Shown here: piece by piece, positions 35,016 through 44,257 of the stretch
Layout of the letters: every line of letters begins with the position of its first letter
How positions within the stretch are numbered: the first letter of the stretch is position 1
Assembly (NCBI GenBank): GCA_024640625.1
Contig: JAHEER010000011.1
Span: forward strand, 1 to 64,000
Source of the DNA: Desulfobulbaceae bacterium
Lineage (GTDB): Bacteria; Desulfobacterota; Desulfobulbia; Desulfobulbales; Desulfocapsaceae
Direction: 5' to 3'
DNA length: 64,000 nt
The notes under the pieces: model-generated
Told to the model about the DNA's origin: nothing
Database searches by the model: none
What the model saw: the letters and a program-made list of their open reading frames with translations, nothing else
Program-made: the position numbers and the translations under genes

Positions 35016-36296
35016 ATGTTTTTGGTAGCCGCTATCTTCTTTGGTCTTCTCGTACTCGGTATGCCGGTTGGCTTTGTGCTTGGCGTTGCCGGTATGGTCG
35101 GTATCTTCGATATGGGCGGGGGGCGGTTTCTTGCCATGGCGCCGGATCGAATGTTTGCAGGGCTGGACCTGTTTCCTTTTCTTGCCATGCCTTTTTTCAT
35201 TCTTGCCGGTGAGATCATGAATCGTTCCGGCATCACCACTCACCTGGTTGAATTTGCCGATTCACTGGTGGGGTGGTTGCGCGGCGGCATGGCACATTCC
35301 AACATGGTGGCATCGGTGATGTTTGCAGGAATAACCGGAGCAGCAACTGCTGATGCGGCAGCCTTCGGCAACACCCTGGTACCGGCTATGGTCAAACAGG
35401 GGTATACCAAACCATTCGCCTGCGCGGTGACCGCAGCCGGCTCTATCATTGGGCCGACCATACCTCCATCGACGCTCATGGTAATTTACGGGTCTATCAT
35501 GGGGGTTTCTATTGCGGGTTTGTTCGCGGCGGGAATTATACCCGGATTATTGATCTGTTTGATTTGTATGGCGGTAATCGCAGCGTTGGGCAGGAGGTTG
35601 AATCTACCCAAGGCAGATAAAAGACCGAGCCTGAAAAGTATTTTTATTGCCTTTAAAAAGAGCTTCCTCGCTCTGGTATTGCCTGTATTTATTCTGGGCT
35701 CCATATTATTCGGGATCGCAACCCCCACCGAAGCGGCATCGATTGCGGTTTTTTATGCGCTGGTGGTTGGCGGTCTTGTATACCGTGGCATCACGTGGAG
35801 AGATCTCTATGAGATGCTGGTTCGCACCACCCGCATTACCGGGGTAATCTTCCTGATTATCGCTTCCGCTTCGATCTTAGGCTGGTGGATGACCTTTAAC
35901 CAGATTCCCCAGCTGATAGCAGCAGGTTTTCTGGCCCTATCAGATAACCCCAAGGTCATTATTGCGATGATTATTGGGCTCTTGCTATTTATCGGTCTTT
36001 TCATGGATATCAATGCCACGCTGATCATCCTCGCTCCGGTACTGGCGCCGTTGACCATGAAAATAGGAATGGATCCCGTGCATGCCGGTATCATGATTAT
36101 TCTGGCGCTGAATATTTCATTGATGACGCCTCCCGTGGGTGCCTGCCTCTTCGTCCTGGCGTCAGTGACCAAAACCAAGGTCGAAGCCATAACAAAATCC
36201 CTGTGGCCTTTCTTACTTGCAGAAACCGTTATCCTATTTATCGTTGCATATTGGGAGGACATGACCCTCGCCATTCCTCGGCTTCTCGGGTTGTAG
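35016..36296 (+). CDS. dctM: TRAP transporter large permease (DctM-type)
   Basis: 426 residues, full length, about 12 membrane segments. Signature parts: LGVAGMVGIFDMGGG, the scoop-loop region FPFLAMPFFILAGEIMNRSG near residue 58, GGMAHSNMVASVMFAGITGA near 92, AGSIIGPTIPPSTLMVIYGS near 147 and LNISLMTPPVGACLFVLASV near 368. The ribosome-binding site GGAGA lies inside the end of dctQ, indicating coupling. Forms the ion-coupled channel of the importer. Confidence 0.93.
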   Translation: MFLVAAIFFGLLVLGMPVGFVLGVAGMVGIFDMGGGRFLAMAPDRMFAGLDLFPFLAMPFFILAGEIMNRSGITTHLVEFADSLVGWLRGGMAHSNMVASVMFAGITGAATADAAAFGNTLVPAMVKQGYTKPFACAVTAAGSIIGPTIPPSTLMVIYGSIMGVSIAGLFAAGIIPGLLICLICMAVIAALGRRLNLPKADKRPSLKSIFIAFKKSFLALVLPVFILGSILFGIATPTEAASIAVFYALVVGGLVYRGITWRDLYEMLVRTTRITGVIFLIIASASILGWWMTFNQIPQLIAAGFLALSDNPKVIIAMIIGLLLFIGLFMDINATLIILAPVLAPLTMKIGMDPVHAGIMIILALNISLMTPPVGACLFVLASVTKTKVEAITKSLWPFLLAETVILFIVAYWEDMTLAIPRLLGL

Positions 36297-36345
36297 ATGT
36301 CGATGGATTAAATTCAACACAACCACCTTATGGGGGAGATTATTT

Positions 36346-37386
36346 ATGAAAAAATTCAACAAAATCATTCACTTAATGGTAGCAGTCACAGTGGCCGTTA
36401 TGATATCAGGTACTGCTTTTGGTGCTGATGTGACTATACGTGTTGCGCACCTCAATCCGGAAGGAGCATTTGAAAGTCACTCCGGGGCGATGACGACGAT
36501 CTTCAAGTCTCTGGTGGAAAGCGCCAGCGGCGGAGCGATCGAGGTCAAGCTGTTCCCCAATGGACAACTCGGCAAAGACAACGAGGTCATTCAGCAGGTT
36601 CGTGAAGGTATCGTTGAGTCGGCGATCTCTTCGGCAGGCGGTATCGCCCAGCATTATCCTCTCGTCGGCGTATTCGATATTCCCTTTGCCTTTCCGAATA
36701 TTGCTATAGCCAATCGGGTCATCGATCAACGCAGTGAATTCGGTATGAAATTCTCTGCAGATCTAGAAAAGAAGACTGGTCTGAAAGTGCTGGGCCTGAT
36801 CGATTCAGGCGGATTTTTCGCCTTTACGAACTCCAAGCGTCCGATCACCAGTGTTGAGGATATGGAGGGGCTCAGGATCCGTACTATGACCCTGCCTACT
36901 CACCAGGCTATGGTAAGTTCTCTGGGCGGTAAGCCGACACCCTTACCCTGGGCAGAGGTTTATACCGCGCTGCAAACTGGTGTCGCAGATGGTCAGATGA
37001 ATCCCATTCCGATCATTGCCTTCGCCAAGTTCAACGAAGTCCAGAAATACCTGTCGATTACCAACCATGTCATAACCCCATATATCTGGACGATGAATAT
37101 GGACTTTTACAACGGCCTGTCGGCAGAGCACCGTGAACTTATCGACTGGGCATCTGAGGTTGCAACCGAGGCTGGCCGCGGGGTTTCACGAGTTATAGAG
37201 GCATCGGAGAAAGGCCTGCCGGCGCTAGCCAATGGCATGGAGGTCAATGTCGTTTCTCCTGAGGAGTTGAAGAAATTTGCGGCAGCAGCCCAACCAGCTG
37301 TGCGTAAACTCATTGATGAGAAACTCGGAAGCGAAGGAACGGAGATGCTGGATGCAATGCTGAGTGCCATTGACGCAGCAAAGTAA
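36346..37386 (+). CDS. dctP: TRAP substrate-binding protein (DctP-type)
   Basis: 346 residues, signal peptide 1-27 (cleavage after FGA-D). Periplasmic binding protein. Seen: VRVAH-like start TIRVAHLNPEG, VKLFPNGQLGKDNEVIQQVR near 67, FDIPFAFPNI near 110, the ligand-carboxylate arginine in EGLRIRTMTLP near 172, and PLPWAEVYTALQTGVADGQ near 199. Preceded by GGGGGAG. Ligand unknown; context in the ureide block suggests a ureido or other nitrogenous acid (inference only). Confidence 0.92.
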   Translation: MKKFNKIIHLMVAVTVAVMISGTAFGADVTIRVAHLNPEGAFESHSGAMTTIFKSLVESASGGAIEVKLFPNGQLGKDNEVIQQVREGIVESAISSAGGIAQHYPLVGVFDIPFAFPNIAIANRVIDQRSEFGMKFSADLEKKTGLKVLGLIDSGGFFAFTNSKRPITSVEDMEGLRIRTMTLPTHQAMVSSLGGKPTPLPWAEVYTALQTGVADGQMNPIPIIAFAKFNEVQKYLSITNHVITPYIWTMNMDFYNGLSAEHRELIDWASEVATEAGRGVSRVIEASEKGLPALANGMEVNVVSPEELKKFAAAAQPAVRKLIDEKLGSEGTEMLDAMLSAIDAAK

Positions 37387-37470
37387 CGGATCGCCCGTTA
37401 ACGCATGGCGTTGCTTCCCGGCCAAGCCCGGGACAAAGAGCGCGTAGCTCGATCCAGTCAATCTCATAAT

Positions 37471-37508
37471 GCAGGCCTGCACCCAATGGTCAGGTCTGCT
37501 TCCTTTTT
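37471..37508 (+). terminator. Intrinsic terminator of the TRAP operon
   Basis: GCAGGCCTG pairs with CAGGTCTGC (one G-T pair), loop 11 bases, followed by TTCCTTTTT. It also marks the right end of the AT-richer block. Confidence 0.7.
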
Positions 37509-37591
37509 AGGCTGTTACACTTTTGCAAGAAGGCACGTGGTCCAGCTTCCTGCTCGCCGGTCTTGTGAGCTAAGAAGGTGGGGATGAACCG

Positions 37592-38770
37592 TTGATCAAT
37601 TATACCTACCGCTGCACCATCTGCAGTGCAGCCTACGAAATCCGGCCTGAGTATACGGTCTGCCCGCAGTGTGCGCCGGACCAGCAGGCCGATCAGCCGC
37701 TGCACGGGATCCTGGAGGTGGAGCTGCACGGTTCAGCCGGCGGCCGGTTCAACATTGGTGAGCTGCTGCCGATCGAAGCCGAGTATTTTCCGCCCATACC
37801 GGTGGGCAACACCCCGCTGTGGGAGCCGCGCAGGCTGCGAGCGTTAACCGGATTGAACAACCTGTTCATTAAGGATGACGGCGCCAACCCCACCTCTTCG
37901 TTCAAGGACCGGGCTTCCTTTCTGGTCTCGGCGGCGGCCAACAAATTCGGCATCGGGGAGATTACCCTGGCCTCGACCGGCAATGCCGGCTCCTCGATGG
38001 CCGGCATCGGCGCCGCGGCCGGACAGCATATCAACCTTTTCCTGCCCGAGTCGGCTCCCCCGGCTAAACTCGTGCAGGCCCTGCAGTACGGCGCCCGGGT
38101 ATTCCGGGTGAACGGCAACTACGACAAGGCCTACGATCTGTCCCTGGACTATACCGGCAGGAAAGGCGGCATGAACCGGAACACGGCCTACAACCCGCTC
38201 ACCATCGAGGGTAAGAAGACCGTTTCCCTGGAACTGTTCGGGCAGCTGGGCCGGGCGCCGGACGTGGTGTTTGTCTCGGTCGGCGACGGCTGTATCCTCG
38301 CGGGCGTCTACAAGGGATTCAGAGATCTGGTGCAGTTGGGGTATATCTCCGAGGTACCGAAGATAGTGGGCGTCCAGGCCGAAACTTCGGACGCGCTGTA
38401 CCGCGCCTTTCACTCCGGAGTGTTTGAGAATATCCCCACTTCCACGGTGGCCGACTCAATCTGCGTGGATGTGCCCCGCAACGGCGCCCATGCCCTGTCC
38501 ATGCTGAAAGGTTATGGGGGCGAGATGATAACGGTGTCGGACCGGGAGATCATTGAGGCCCAGTCCGAGCTTTCCCGCACCACCGGACTGTTTACCGAAC
38601 CGGCCGGGGCGGCGGCCTATGCCGGTTTGAAAACTGCGGCCCCCGGGCTGGAGCCCGAGTCGGTGGTGGTTGTTCTGAGCACCGGAAATGGCCTCAAGGA
38701 CACGGGCTCCGCGGCGCTCGGCCTCGAGGTGCCGGAGCACTGCATCGATACTGTTGACGAGATAGAATAG
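37592..38770 (+). CDS. Threonine-synthase-like PLP enzyme (fold type II) with zinc-ribbon start
   Basis: 392 residues; TTG 37592 eight bases after AGGTGGGG (an ATG at 37583 stops after three codons). Residues 5-30 hold CTIC and CPQC pairs, a small zinc ribbon typical of archaeal-type threonine synthases. PLP lysine in NPTSSFKDRAS near 110, phosphate loop STGNAGSSMAGIGAA near 134, SVGDGCILAGVYKG near 230, and TEPAGAAAYAG near 335. The family eliminates or replaces at the beta/gamma carbon of amino acids. In ygeW operons this place is usually held by YgeX (diaminopropionate ammonia-lyase); here this protein and the next PLP enzyme may take over that role (inference). Confidence 0.85.
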   Translation: MINYTYRCTICSAAYEIRPEYTVCPQCAPDQQADQPLHGILEVELHGSAGGRFNIGELLPIEAEYFPPIPVGNTPLWEPRRLRALTGLNNLFIKDDGANPTSSFKDRASFLVSAAANKFGIGEITLASTGNAGSSMAGIGAAAGQHINLFLPESAPPAKLVQALQYGARVFRVNGNYDKAYDLSLDYTGRKGGMNRNTAYNPLTIEGKKTVSLELFGQLGRAPDVVFVSVGDGCILAGVYKGFRDLVQLGYISEVPKIVGVQAETSDALYRAFHSGVFENIPTSTVADSICVDVPRNGAHALSMLKGYGGEMITVSDREIIEAQSELSRTTGLFTEPAGAAAYAGLKTAAPGLEPESVVVVLSTGNGLKDTGSAALGLEVPEHCIDTVDEIE

Positions 38771-38785
38771 AAAAAGGATGGATAC

Positions 38786-40246
38786 GTGATAGACTTGACA
38801 ATTCACTCCGACATGCTGGAGAAAAACATCGACTACTGCCGGGCTAAGAACATTACCCTGCCAACCTTTTCAATGATGAAAAACCCGGCTGAAATTCCCC
38901 AGTCGATCAAGGAGCAGCTGCGCACCATCGGACTCTGGGATCTGCACTCGGCCAATCTCTACCGCATTAGCTGGTACAACGAGCCGCAGGACCACGGCGG
39001 GCTTTTCGGCGGGGTAAACCACATCGTGCTGCCGCCGCAGCTCACCGGTTGCAGGGCGACAATCATCATGCTTACCGGCCGCTGGTTTCCCACCGGCGCC
39101 CACAAGGTCGGCGCCACCTTCGGTTGCCTGGTTCCCGCCCTGGTGACCGGCCAGTTTGATCCGCAGCAGACCAAAGCGGTCTGGCCGTCCACCGGCAATT
39201 ACTGCCGGGGCGGAGCCTACATATCGGCCCTGCTGGCCTGCAATGCCGTCGCCATTCTGCCCGAAGAGATGTCGCGTGAACGCTTTGAGTGGCTGCAATC
39301 GATCGCCGGCGAAGTAATCGCCACGCCCGGCTGCGAATCGAATGTAAAGGAGATTTTCGATAAATGCTGGGAGCTCAGAAACAGTGGTGAAGATCTCAGA
39401 ATTTTCAATCAGTTCGACGAAATGGGCAACCCACTGTGGCACTATACGGTTACCGGTCATGCCGTTGAAACCCTGCTGCAGGACTATTTGGCCAACGGCC
39501 GCCGGTTTGCCGGCTATGTGTCGTCATCGGGATCGGGAGGCACTCTGGGTGCGGGCTATTATCTCAAACGCACATTTCCGGGCTCGAAGCTGGTCGTGGC
39601 CGAGGCTCTGCAATGCCCGACCTTGTTGATGAACGGGTTCGGGGGCCACCGTATTGAGGGCATCGGCGACAAGCATGTGCCCTGGGTGCACGATTGCAAA
39701 GATACCGATATGGTCGTCGCTGTCGACGATGAAGTGCCCATGCGGGTATTGCGGCTCTTCAACGAGCCGGTCGGCAGGCAGGCGCTGCTGAGCAGCGGTG
39801 TCGACGGCGAGCTGGTCAGCCAGCTGGACCTGCTCGGCATTTCGGGAATAGGCAACCTGGCGGCCGCCATAAAATTCGCCAAATATTACGAACTCAGCGA
39901 CCAGGATATCGTGGTTTCCATTGCCACCGATTCCATGCAGCTCTACGGGTCCCGGCTTGGAGAACTGGAGCAGGAGCGCGGCGTTTACAATGAGTCCCAG
40001 GCGCAGCGCGATATTGAGCTGATCCGCTCGATCACCATGGATCACACCAAGGAACTCAGATATTACGAGAAAAAGGCGATCCACAACCTCAAGTATTACA
40101 CCTGGATTGAGCAGCAGGGGCGTGAAGTCGAAGAGCTCAACGAGCAGTGGGCCAATCACGACGCCTACTGGTACGACATGTTTGCGCAGGTCGATGAGAT
40201 CGATCGGCTGATCATCGATTTTAACAGCCGGGTCGGCGTGCGTTAG
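38786..40246 (+). CDS. Second fold-type-II PLP enzyme, substrate unknown
   Basis: 486 residues; GTG 38786 with AAGGATGG upstream, 15 bases after the previous stop. The PLP lysine is probably in PTGAHKVGATFGCL near residue 107 (tryptophan-synthase-beta-like G-A-H-K). SSSGSGGTLGAGYYLKRTFP near 247 is the glycine-rich phosphate-binding loop, and HRIEGIGDKHVPWVHD near 288 is the usual domain-closing segment. It has a long helical C-terminus (400-486, LIRSITMDHTKELRYYEKKA). Pairing with a threonine-synthase-like gene and ygeW is the main clue. Reaction unknown. Confidence 0.8.
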   Translation: MIDLTIHSDMLEKNIDYCRAKNITLPTFSMMKNPAEIPQSIKEQLRTIGLWDLHSANLYRISWYNEPQDHGGLFGGVNHIVLPPQLTGCRATIIMLTGRWFPTGAHKVGATFGCLVPALVTGQFDPQQTKAVWPSTGNYCRGGAYISALLACNAVAILPEEMSRERFEWLQSIAGEVIATPGCESNVKEIFDKCWELRNSGEDLRIFNQFDEMGNPLWHYTVTGHAVETLLQDYLANGRRFAGYVSSSGSGGTLGAGYYLKRTFPGSKLVVAEALQCPTLLMNGFGGHRIEGIGDKHVPWVHDCKDTDMVVAVDDEVPMRVLRLFNEPVGRQALLSSGVDGELVSQLDLLGISGIGNLAAAIKFAKYYELSDQDIVVSIATDSMQLYGSRLGELEQERGVYNESQAQRDIELIRSITMDHTKELRYYEKKAIHNLKYYTWIEQQGREVEELNEQWANHDAYWYDMFAQVDEIDRLIIDFNSRVGVR

Positions 40247-40348
40247 GCAGGCGGCGAATCACCCATACTGCTGGAAACCGCACCCTGGCGTTCGCTAGTC
40301 AGCGATATCACCACAAACAGATTTCAGTTTTGCAAGGATGGAAGAACA

Positions 40349-41548
40349 ATGAGCGCAACAAAACAGATCAAGATGCAGCTGGAAAAACTCGCTGCCTGCA
40401 ATACTGCCGGTATCTTCAACAATGATTTTCTGCTCACCTGGGACCATGATGGTGAGCAGATCAAGGCTATTTTCGAAACGGCCCAGGTTCTGCGAGCCCT
40501 GCGCCAAGAGAATATATCATGTAAAGCCTTCGACAGCGGCCTGGCGGTCTCCCTGTTTCGCGACAATTCCACCAGGACCCGCTTCAGTTTTTCCAGTGCG
40601 GCCAATCTGCTGGGACTCTCCATTCAGGACCTGGACGAGGGAAAATCGCAGATCGCCCATGGCGAGACCGTGCGCGAGACGGCCAACATGATATCCTTCA
40701 TGGCCGATGTTATCGGCATCCGCGATGACATGTATATCGGTAAGGGCAACACCTATATGCGCCAAGTGGCCGAGGCCGTTCAGCAGGGATACGAAGCCTC
40801 TATTCTCGAGCAGCGGCCAACCCTGGTTAATCTCCAGTGTGATATCGATCACCCCACCCAGTCAATGGCCGATGCCCTGCATCTGATCGCTGAGTTTGGC
40901 AGCCTGGAAAACCTCAAAGGCAAAAAGATCGCCATGTCCTGGGCCTACTCTCCCTCCTATGGAAAACCGCTGTCGGTGCCCCAGGGCATCGTCGGGCTGA
41001 TGACCCGCTTCGGGATGGATGTGGTCCTGAGTCATCCCGAAGGCTATTCCATAATGCCTGAAGTCGAGGAAGTGGCGCTGCGCAATGCCGCAGCCAGCGG
41101 CGGCTCGTTTACCAGAACCGATTCGATGCGGGAAGCCTTCGCGGACGCCGATATCGTCTACCCCAAAAGCTGGGCGCCGTTCAGGGCCATGGAGGAGCGT
41201 ACGGAACTCTATGCCCAGAACGACATGGAGGGGATCGCCGCTCTGGAGAAAGAGCTTTTGGCCCAGAATGCCCGCCACCAGGACTGGGAGTGCGATGAAT
41301 CGTTGATGAAGCTGACCAGGAACGGGAAAGCGCTCTACATGCACTGTCTGCCGGCCGATATAACCGGCGTCAGCTGTGCGCAGGGAGAGGTGGAGGCCTC
41401 TGTATTCGACCGTTATCGCGACCCGTTGTACCGGGAGGCGAGCTATAAACCGTATATCATCGCGGCAATTATCTTCCTGTCCAAATTCGCTGATCCGGCC
41501 CCAAAATTGGCCCAGCTTCTGGACCGCAACGCCGGACGAATCCTCTAG
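40349..41548 (+). CDS. ygeW: Knotted carbamoyltransferase YgeW
   Basis: 399 residues, full length for YgeW. Carbamoyl-phosphate site FRDNSTRTRFSFSSAANLLG near residue 71 and CDIDHPTQSMADALHLIAEF near 168; second domain AMSWAYSPSYGKPLSVPQG near 198 and ALYMHCLPADITGVSCAQGE near 330. The long insertion around AQNDMEGIAALEKELLAQNA is typical of the knotted group. Family knowledge: a catabolic transcarbamylase of unknown substrate, linked to ygeX, ygeY and carbamate kinase. It probably yields carbamoyl phosphate for the kinase at 27666. Confidence 0.92.
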   Translation: MSATKQIKMQLEKLAACNTAGIFNNDFLLTWDHDGEQIKAIFETAQVLRALRQENISCKAFDSGLAVSLFRDNSTRTRFSFSSAANLLGLSIQDLDEGKSQIAHGETVRETANMISFMADVIGIRDDMYIGKGNTYMRQVAEAVQQGYEASILEQRPTLVNLQCDIDHPTQSMADALHLIAEFGSLENLKGKKIAMSWAYSPSYGKPLSVPQGIVGLMTRFGMDVVLSHPEGYSIMPEVEEVALRNAAASGGSFTRTDSMREAFADADIVYPKSWAPFRAMEERTELYAQNDMEGIAALEKELLAQNARHQDWECDESLMKLTRNGKALYMHCLPADITGVSCAQGEVEASVFDRYRDPLYREASYKPYIIAAIIFLSKFADPAPKLAQLLDRNAGRIL

Positions 41549-41686
41549 GCAGCAGCTGCAATAAAGAGACAAACCGCTGCCCACGGGGCTGTGCACCTTA
41601 AGCAATCCAGATCAATCTCCTCAGTTCAGTGAGGGGATAGGTTTTTCTAAGGTACGTGATGCGTACTGCACGGATGCCAGCATGCC

Positions 41687-41726
41687 AGCAGGCCGGCTCA
41701 AATCGTGAATGTATGGCCTGCTTTTT
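41687..41726 (+). terminator. Intrinsic terminator after ygeW
   Basis: AGCAGGCC pairs with GGCCTGCT, loop 20 bases, followed directly by TTTTT. Confidence 0.75.
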
Positions 41727-41740
41727 GATGATGGTTCTGT

Positions 41741-42133
41741 TTACATCCTTCCGGGACGGACCCAGATCCAGCTCAAGAGAACCAGGGCGCCGAACACGGA
41801 ATAGACTATGGCGAAAACCCACAGGGGAGCCTCATAGTAGACCAGCCTGCCGATCCACTCCTGGACGAAGGTCCCCTGATAAGCCTGTTCTCCTGCCGCC
41901 CGCCGGAGGTTGCTCTCCCAGATGGTCAGCGGGCAATACCGATTGAGCCAGGCCTGGGCCACGACCAGGCCAATGGCCAGGACATGGCAGACACGGAAGG
42001 TGAGGTTACGCACCCAGCGCCAGTCAAGGAAGGAGCCGATAATCACCAGGGCCTGTCCGCCCACGACAAAGACAACAAAGGCGAGATGGACGACCAGGAT
42101 GGCGTCCGCAGCCAGCGAGTAGAAGGATTCCAT
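41741..42133 (-). CDS. DUF2784 membrane protein
   Basis: 130 residues with four transmembrane helices. Seen: LAADAILVVHLAFVVFVVGG, FRVCHVLAIGLVVAQAWLNR, YCPLTIWESNLRR (the C-P-L-T-x-x-E-x-x-L-R signature of DUF2784) and YEAPLWVFAIVYSVFGALVL. Function unknown. Read from the same strand as the SagB-like and GTPase genes upstream, so probably co-transcribed. Confidence 0.85.
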   Translation of the reverse strand: MESFYSLAADAILVVHLAFVVFVVGGQALVIIGSFLDWRWVRNLTFRVCHVLAIGLVVAQAWLNRYCPLTIWESNLRRAAGEQAYQGTFVQEWIGRLVYYEAPLWVFAIVYSVFGALVLLSWIWVRPGRM

Positions 42134-42150
42134 GAATTGACTCCAGGAAC

Positions 42151-42801
42151 CTAGCCGATTTTCCCGATGCTCAGGATATAGAAGGGCTCCACCTCCTCAC
42201 CGACAAACCTGCGGACTGCCGTGTCGGAAAAAGCACCGATCGGCACCACGCCAATTCCCAGACTCGGGGCCTGCAGACAGAGGTTCTGGGCGGCATGTCC
42301 CACCTCCAGAACGACGTAAAGGTTCGCCCTGCGCCCGTACTTGCCGGCCATCCGTCCAACCATGCCGCCAATGATTAGGTTCGCCGCGGCCTCGGTGATG
42401 AAACGCTGACCCAGCGCCGCCTCGGCCAGCTCCGCGGAGCGTTCGCCCGTCTGCACTAGTTCGATGGCATGGTGCTCTTTGCCAGGACCGGGGAGGTAGT
42501 GATAGAGGCCAGGTTCCGTTCCCTCGACACGCTTTACCATCAGGTACAGTTCAAGCGGATAGAGCGCCCCCGCCGACGGGGCGGTGCGGTAGCTGGTCTG
42601 CATAGTCCTGCGGCCCGCCTGCCAACTCTTTACCCTGCTTATTCCCTGGCAGGCCCAGAGCAGTTGGGCCAGCTCCTCCCGGGAGAGGGCTTGAGGTAGA
42701 TATCGCCGTACCGAGCGGCGGTTGAGCAGGGCCTTTTCGATTGAATAGGCGCTGTCGAATCGAGGCGGCGGGAGCGTAATGGTGGTGAGTTCTTCAGACA
42801 T
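42151..42801 (-). CDS. SagB-type nitroreductase-family oxidoreductase
   Basis: 216 residues. FMN-dependent nitroreductase fold. Seen: RRSVRRYLPQALSREELAQL near residue 28, LLWACQGISR, RTAPSAGALYPLELYLMVKR near 72 (phosphate-binding R-x-x-P-S-x-G-x-x-x-P-L), and EVGHAAQNLCLQAPSLGIGV near 168. SagB relatives dehydrogenate azolines in peptide maturation, but lone members like this one, without a cyclodehydratase, are common and of unknown role. Confidence 0.87.
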   Translation of the reverse strand: MSEELTTITLPPPRFDSAYSIEKALLNRRSVRRYLPQALSREELAQLLWACQGISRVKSWQAGRRTMQTSYRTAPSAGALYPLELYLMVKRVEGTEPGLYHYLPGPGKEHHAIELVQTGERSAELAEAALGQRFITEAAANLIIGGMVGRMAGKYGRRANLYVVLEVGHAAQNLCLQAPSLGIGVVPIGAFSDTAVRRFVGEEVEPFYILSIGKIG

Positions 42802-42837
42802 GGACCCTGCAATACATTTGAAAAAATTAATGAATGC

Positions 42838-44154
42838 TCATACGTCGAGCAGCTCCCTGACAATACCGCCCAGGGTGGGCTCGCCGTGGTCGCGATAGCT
42901 ATAGTGGACCCGCAATATTTCCTTGTCGATGGTCACCAGTCGGGTCAGGTCAACAGGGGTCGCCGAGACGACCAGGTCACAGTCACAGCCGTTGATGGTC
43001 GCCTCCAGATCTCTGACCTGCTGTTCGCCGTAGCCCATGGCCGGCAGCACCCGGCCGATGTCCGGGTAGGTCTCAAAGGTTGATTTCAAAGTTCCCACGA
43101 GAAATTGACGCGGATCCACCAGCTCCGCCGCACCGCCGCGCCTGGCGGCGATGACCCCGGCCCCGAATTTCATGCCGCCGTGGGTAACGGTGGGGCCGTC
43201 CTCGACGACCAGGACCCGTTTGTTCGTGAGGCGCTCGCCGTTTTCCACCGTTACCTCGGAGTCGGCCAGTACGATGCGGGCCCCGGGGTTGTGCAGGCCG
43301 ATAGTCTTTTTCAGGGTAGCCACGTCCTCCGGGGCGGCGCTGTCCACCTTGTTGATCAGGGCGACATCGGCCATCAGCAGGTTGGTTTCACCAGGGTGGA
43401 AGGTGGTTTCGTGCCCGACCCGATGGGGATCGAGCACCACCACGTGGACATCGGGTTTGAAAAACGGCGTATCGTTGTTGCCGCCGTCCCAAATTATTAT
43501 GTCGGCCTCCTTCTCGGCCTGTCTGAGGACTTTTCCATAGTCCACGCCGGCGTAGATGACGCCGCCCATATCGACGATTGGTTCATATTCCTCGCGCTCT
43601 TCGATGGTGCACGAGTGTCGTTCGATATCTTCGTAGGAGGCAAAGCGCTGCACGATCTGCCTGGTCAGATCGCCGTAAGGCATGGGATGGCGAACAGTGA
43701 CCACCCGTTTACCCGCCTGCTTGAGCACTCTGACCAGCTGCCTGCTGGCCTGCGATTTGCCGCACCCCGTGCGGACCGCACAGACGGAGACCACCTTCTT
43801 CGCAGACTCGAGCATGGTATAGGGGGCACCGATGATAATAAAATCAGCCCCGGCCGCGGTCACCTGCGAGGCCTTGTGCATGACTTCCAGGTGGGACACG
43901 TCGCTGTAGGAGAAGGCCACCAGGTCTACCTGGAGATCTCTGATGTTATCCATAAGCGTTGCATCGCTTTTGATGGGGATCCCGTCCGGATAGAGGGCGC
44001 CGGCCAGCTGCGGGGGATACAGGCGGTCATCGATATCAGGGATCTGGGTAGCGGTGAAGCAGACGACCCGGTAGCGCTCGTTGTCCCTGAAATAGACGTT
44101 GAAGTTGTGGAAGTCGCGGCCCGCGGCGCCCATGATGATGACGTTTTCTACCAT
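42838..44154 (-). CDS. Cyclic-2,3-diphosphoglycerate-synthetase-like P-loop protein
   Basis: 438 residues. N-terminal domain (IIMGAAGRDFHNFNVYFRDN), P-loop AVRTGCGKSQASRQLVRVLK near residue 127, IIIWDGGNNDTPFFKPDVHV near 224, HPGETNLLMADVALINKVDS near 252 (N-K-x-D nucleotide specificity) and a closing region. It resembles archaeal cyclic DPG synthetase, but bacterial relatives near ygeW-type genes have no proven function; a GTPase or acyl-phosphate-forming role is possible. Its neighbour, ornithine aminotransferase, is in the same direction. Confidence 0.75.
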   Translation of the reverse strand: MVENVIIMGAAGRDFHNFNVYFRDNERYRVVCFTATQIPDIDDRLYPPQLAGALYPDGIPIKSDATLMDNIRDLQVDLVAFSYSDVSHLEVMHKASQVTAAGADFIIIGAPYTMLESAKKVVSVCAVRTGCGKSQASRQLVRVLKQAGKRVVTVRHPMPYGDLTRQIVQRFASYEDIERHSCTIEEREEYEPIVDMGGVIYAGVDYGKVLRQAEKEADIIIWDGGNNDTPFFKPDVHVVVLDPHRVGHETTFHPGETNLLMADVALINKVDSAAPEDVATLKKTIGLHNPGARIVLADSEVTVENGERLTNKRVLVVEDGPTVTHGGMKFGAGVIAARRGGAAELVDPRQFLVGTLKSTFETYPDIGRVLPAMGYGEQQVRDLEATINGCDCDLVVSATPVDLTRLVTIDKEILRVHYSYRDHGEPTLGGIVRELLDV

Positions 44155-44257
44155 TATGCGTTGCTCAACCCAGGTGGAGGTTTCATTGTCTGTGCATAGC
44201 CGTTGCCAGGTGGAGGCGGCCCTGGAGCTGATAATCTCCTGAGCGCTGGTCGTGGCC

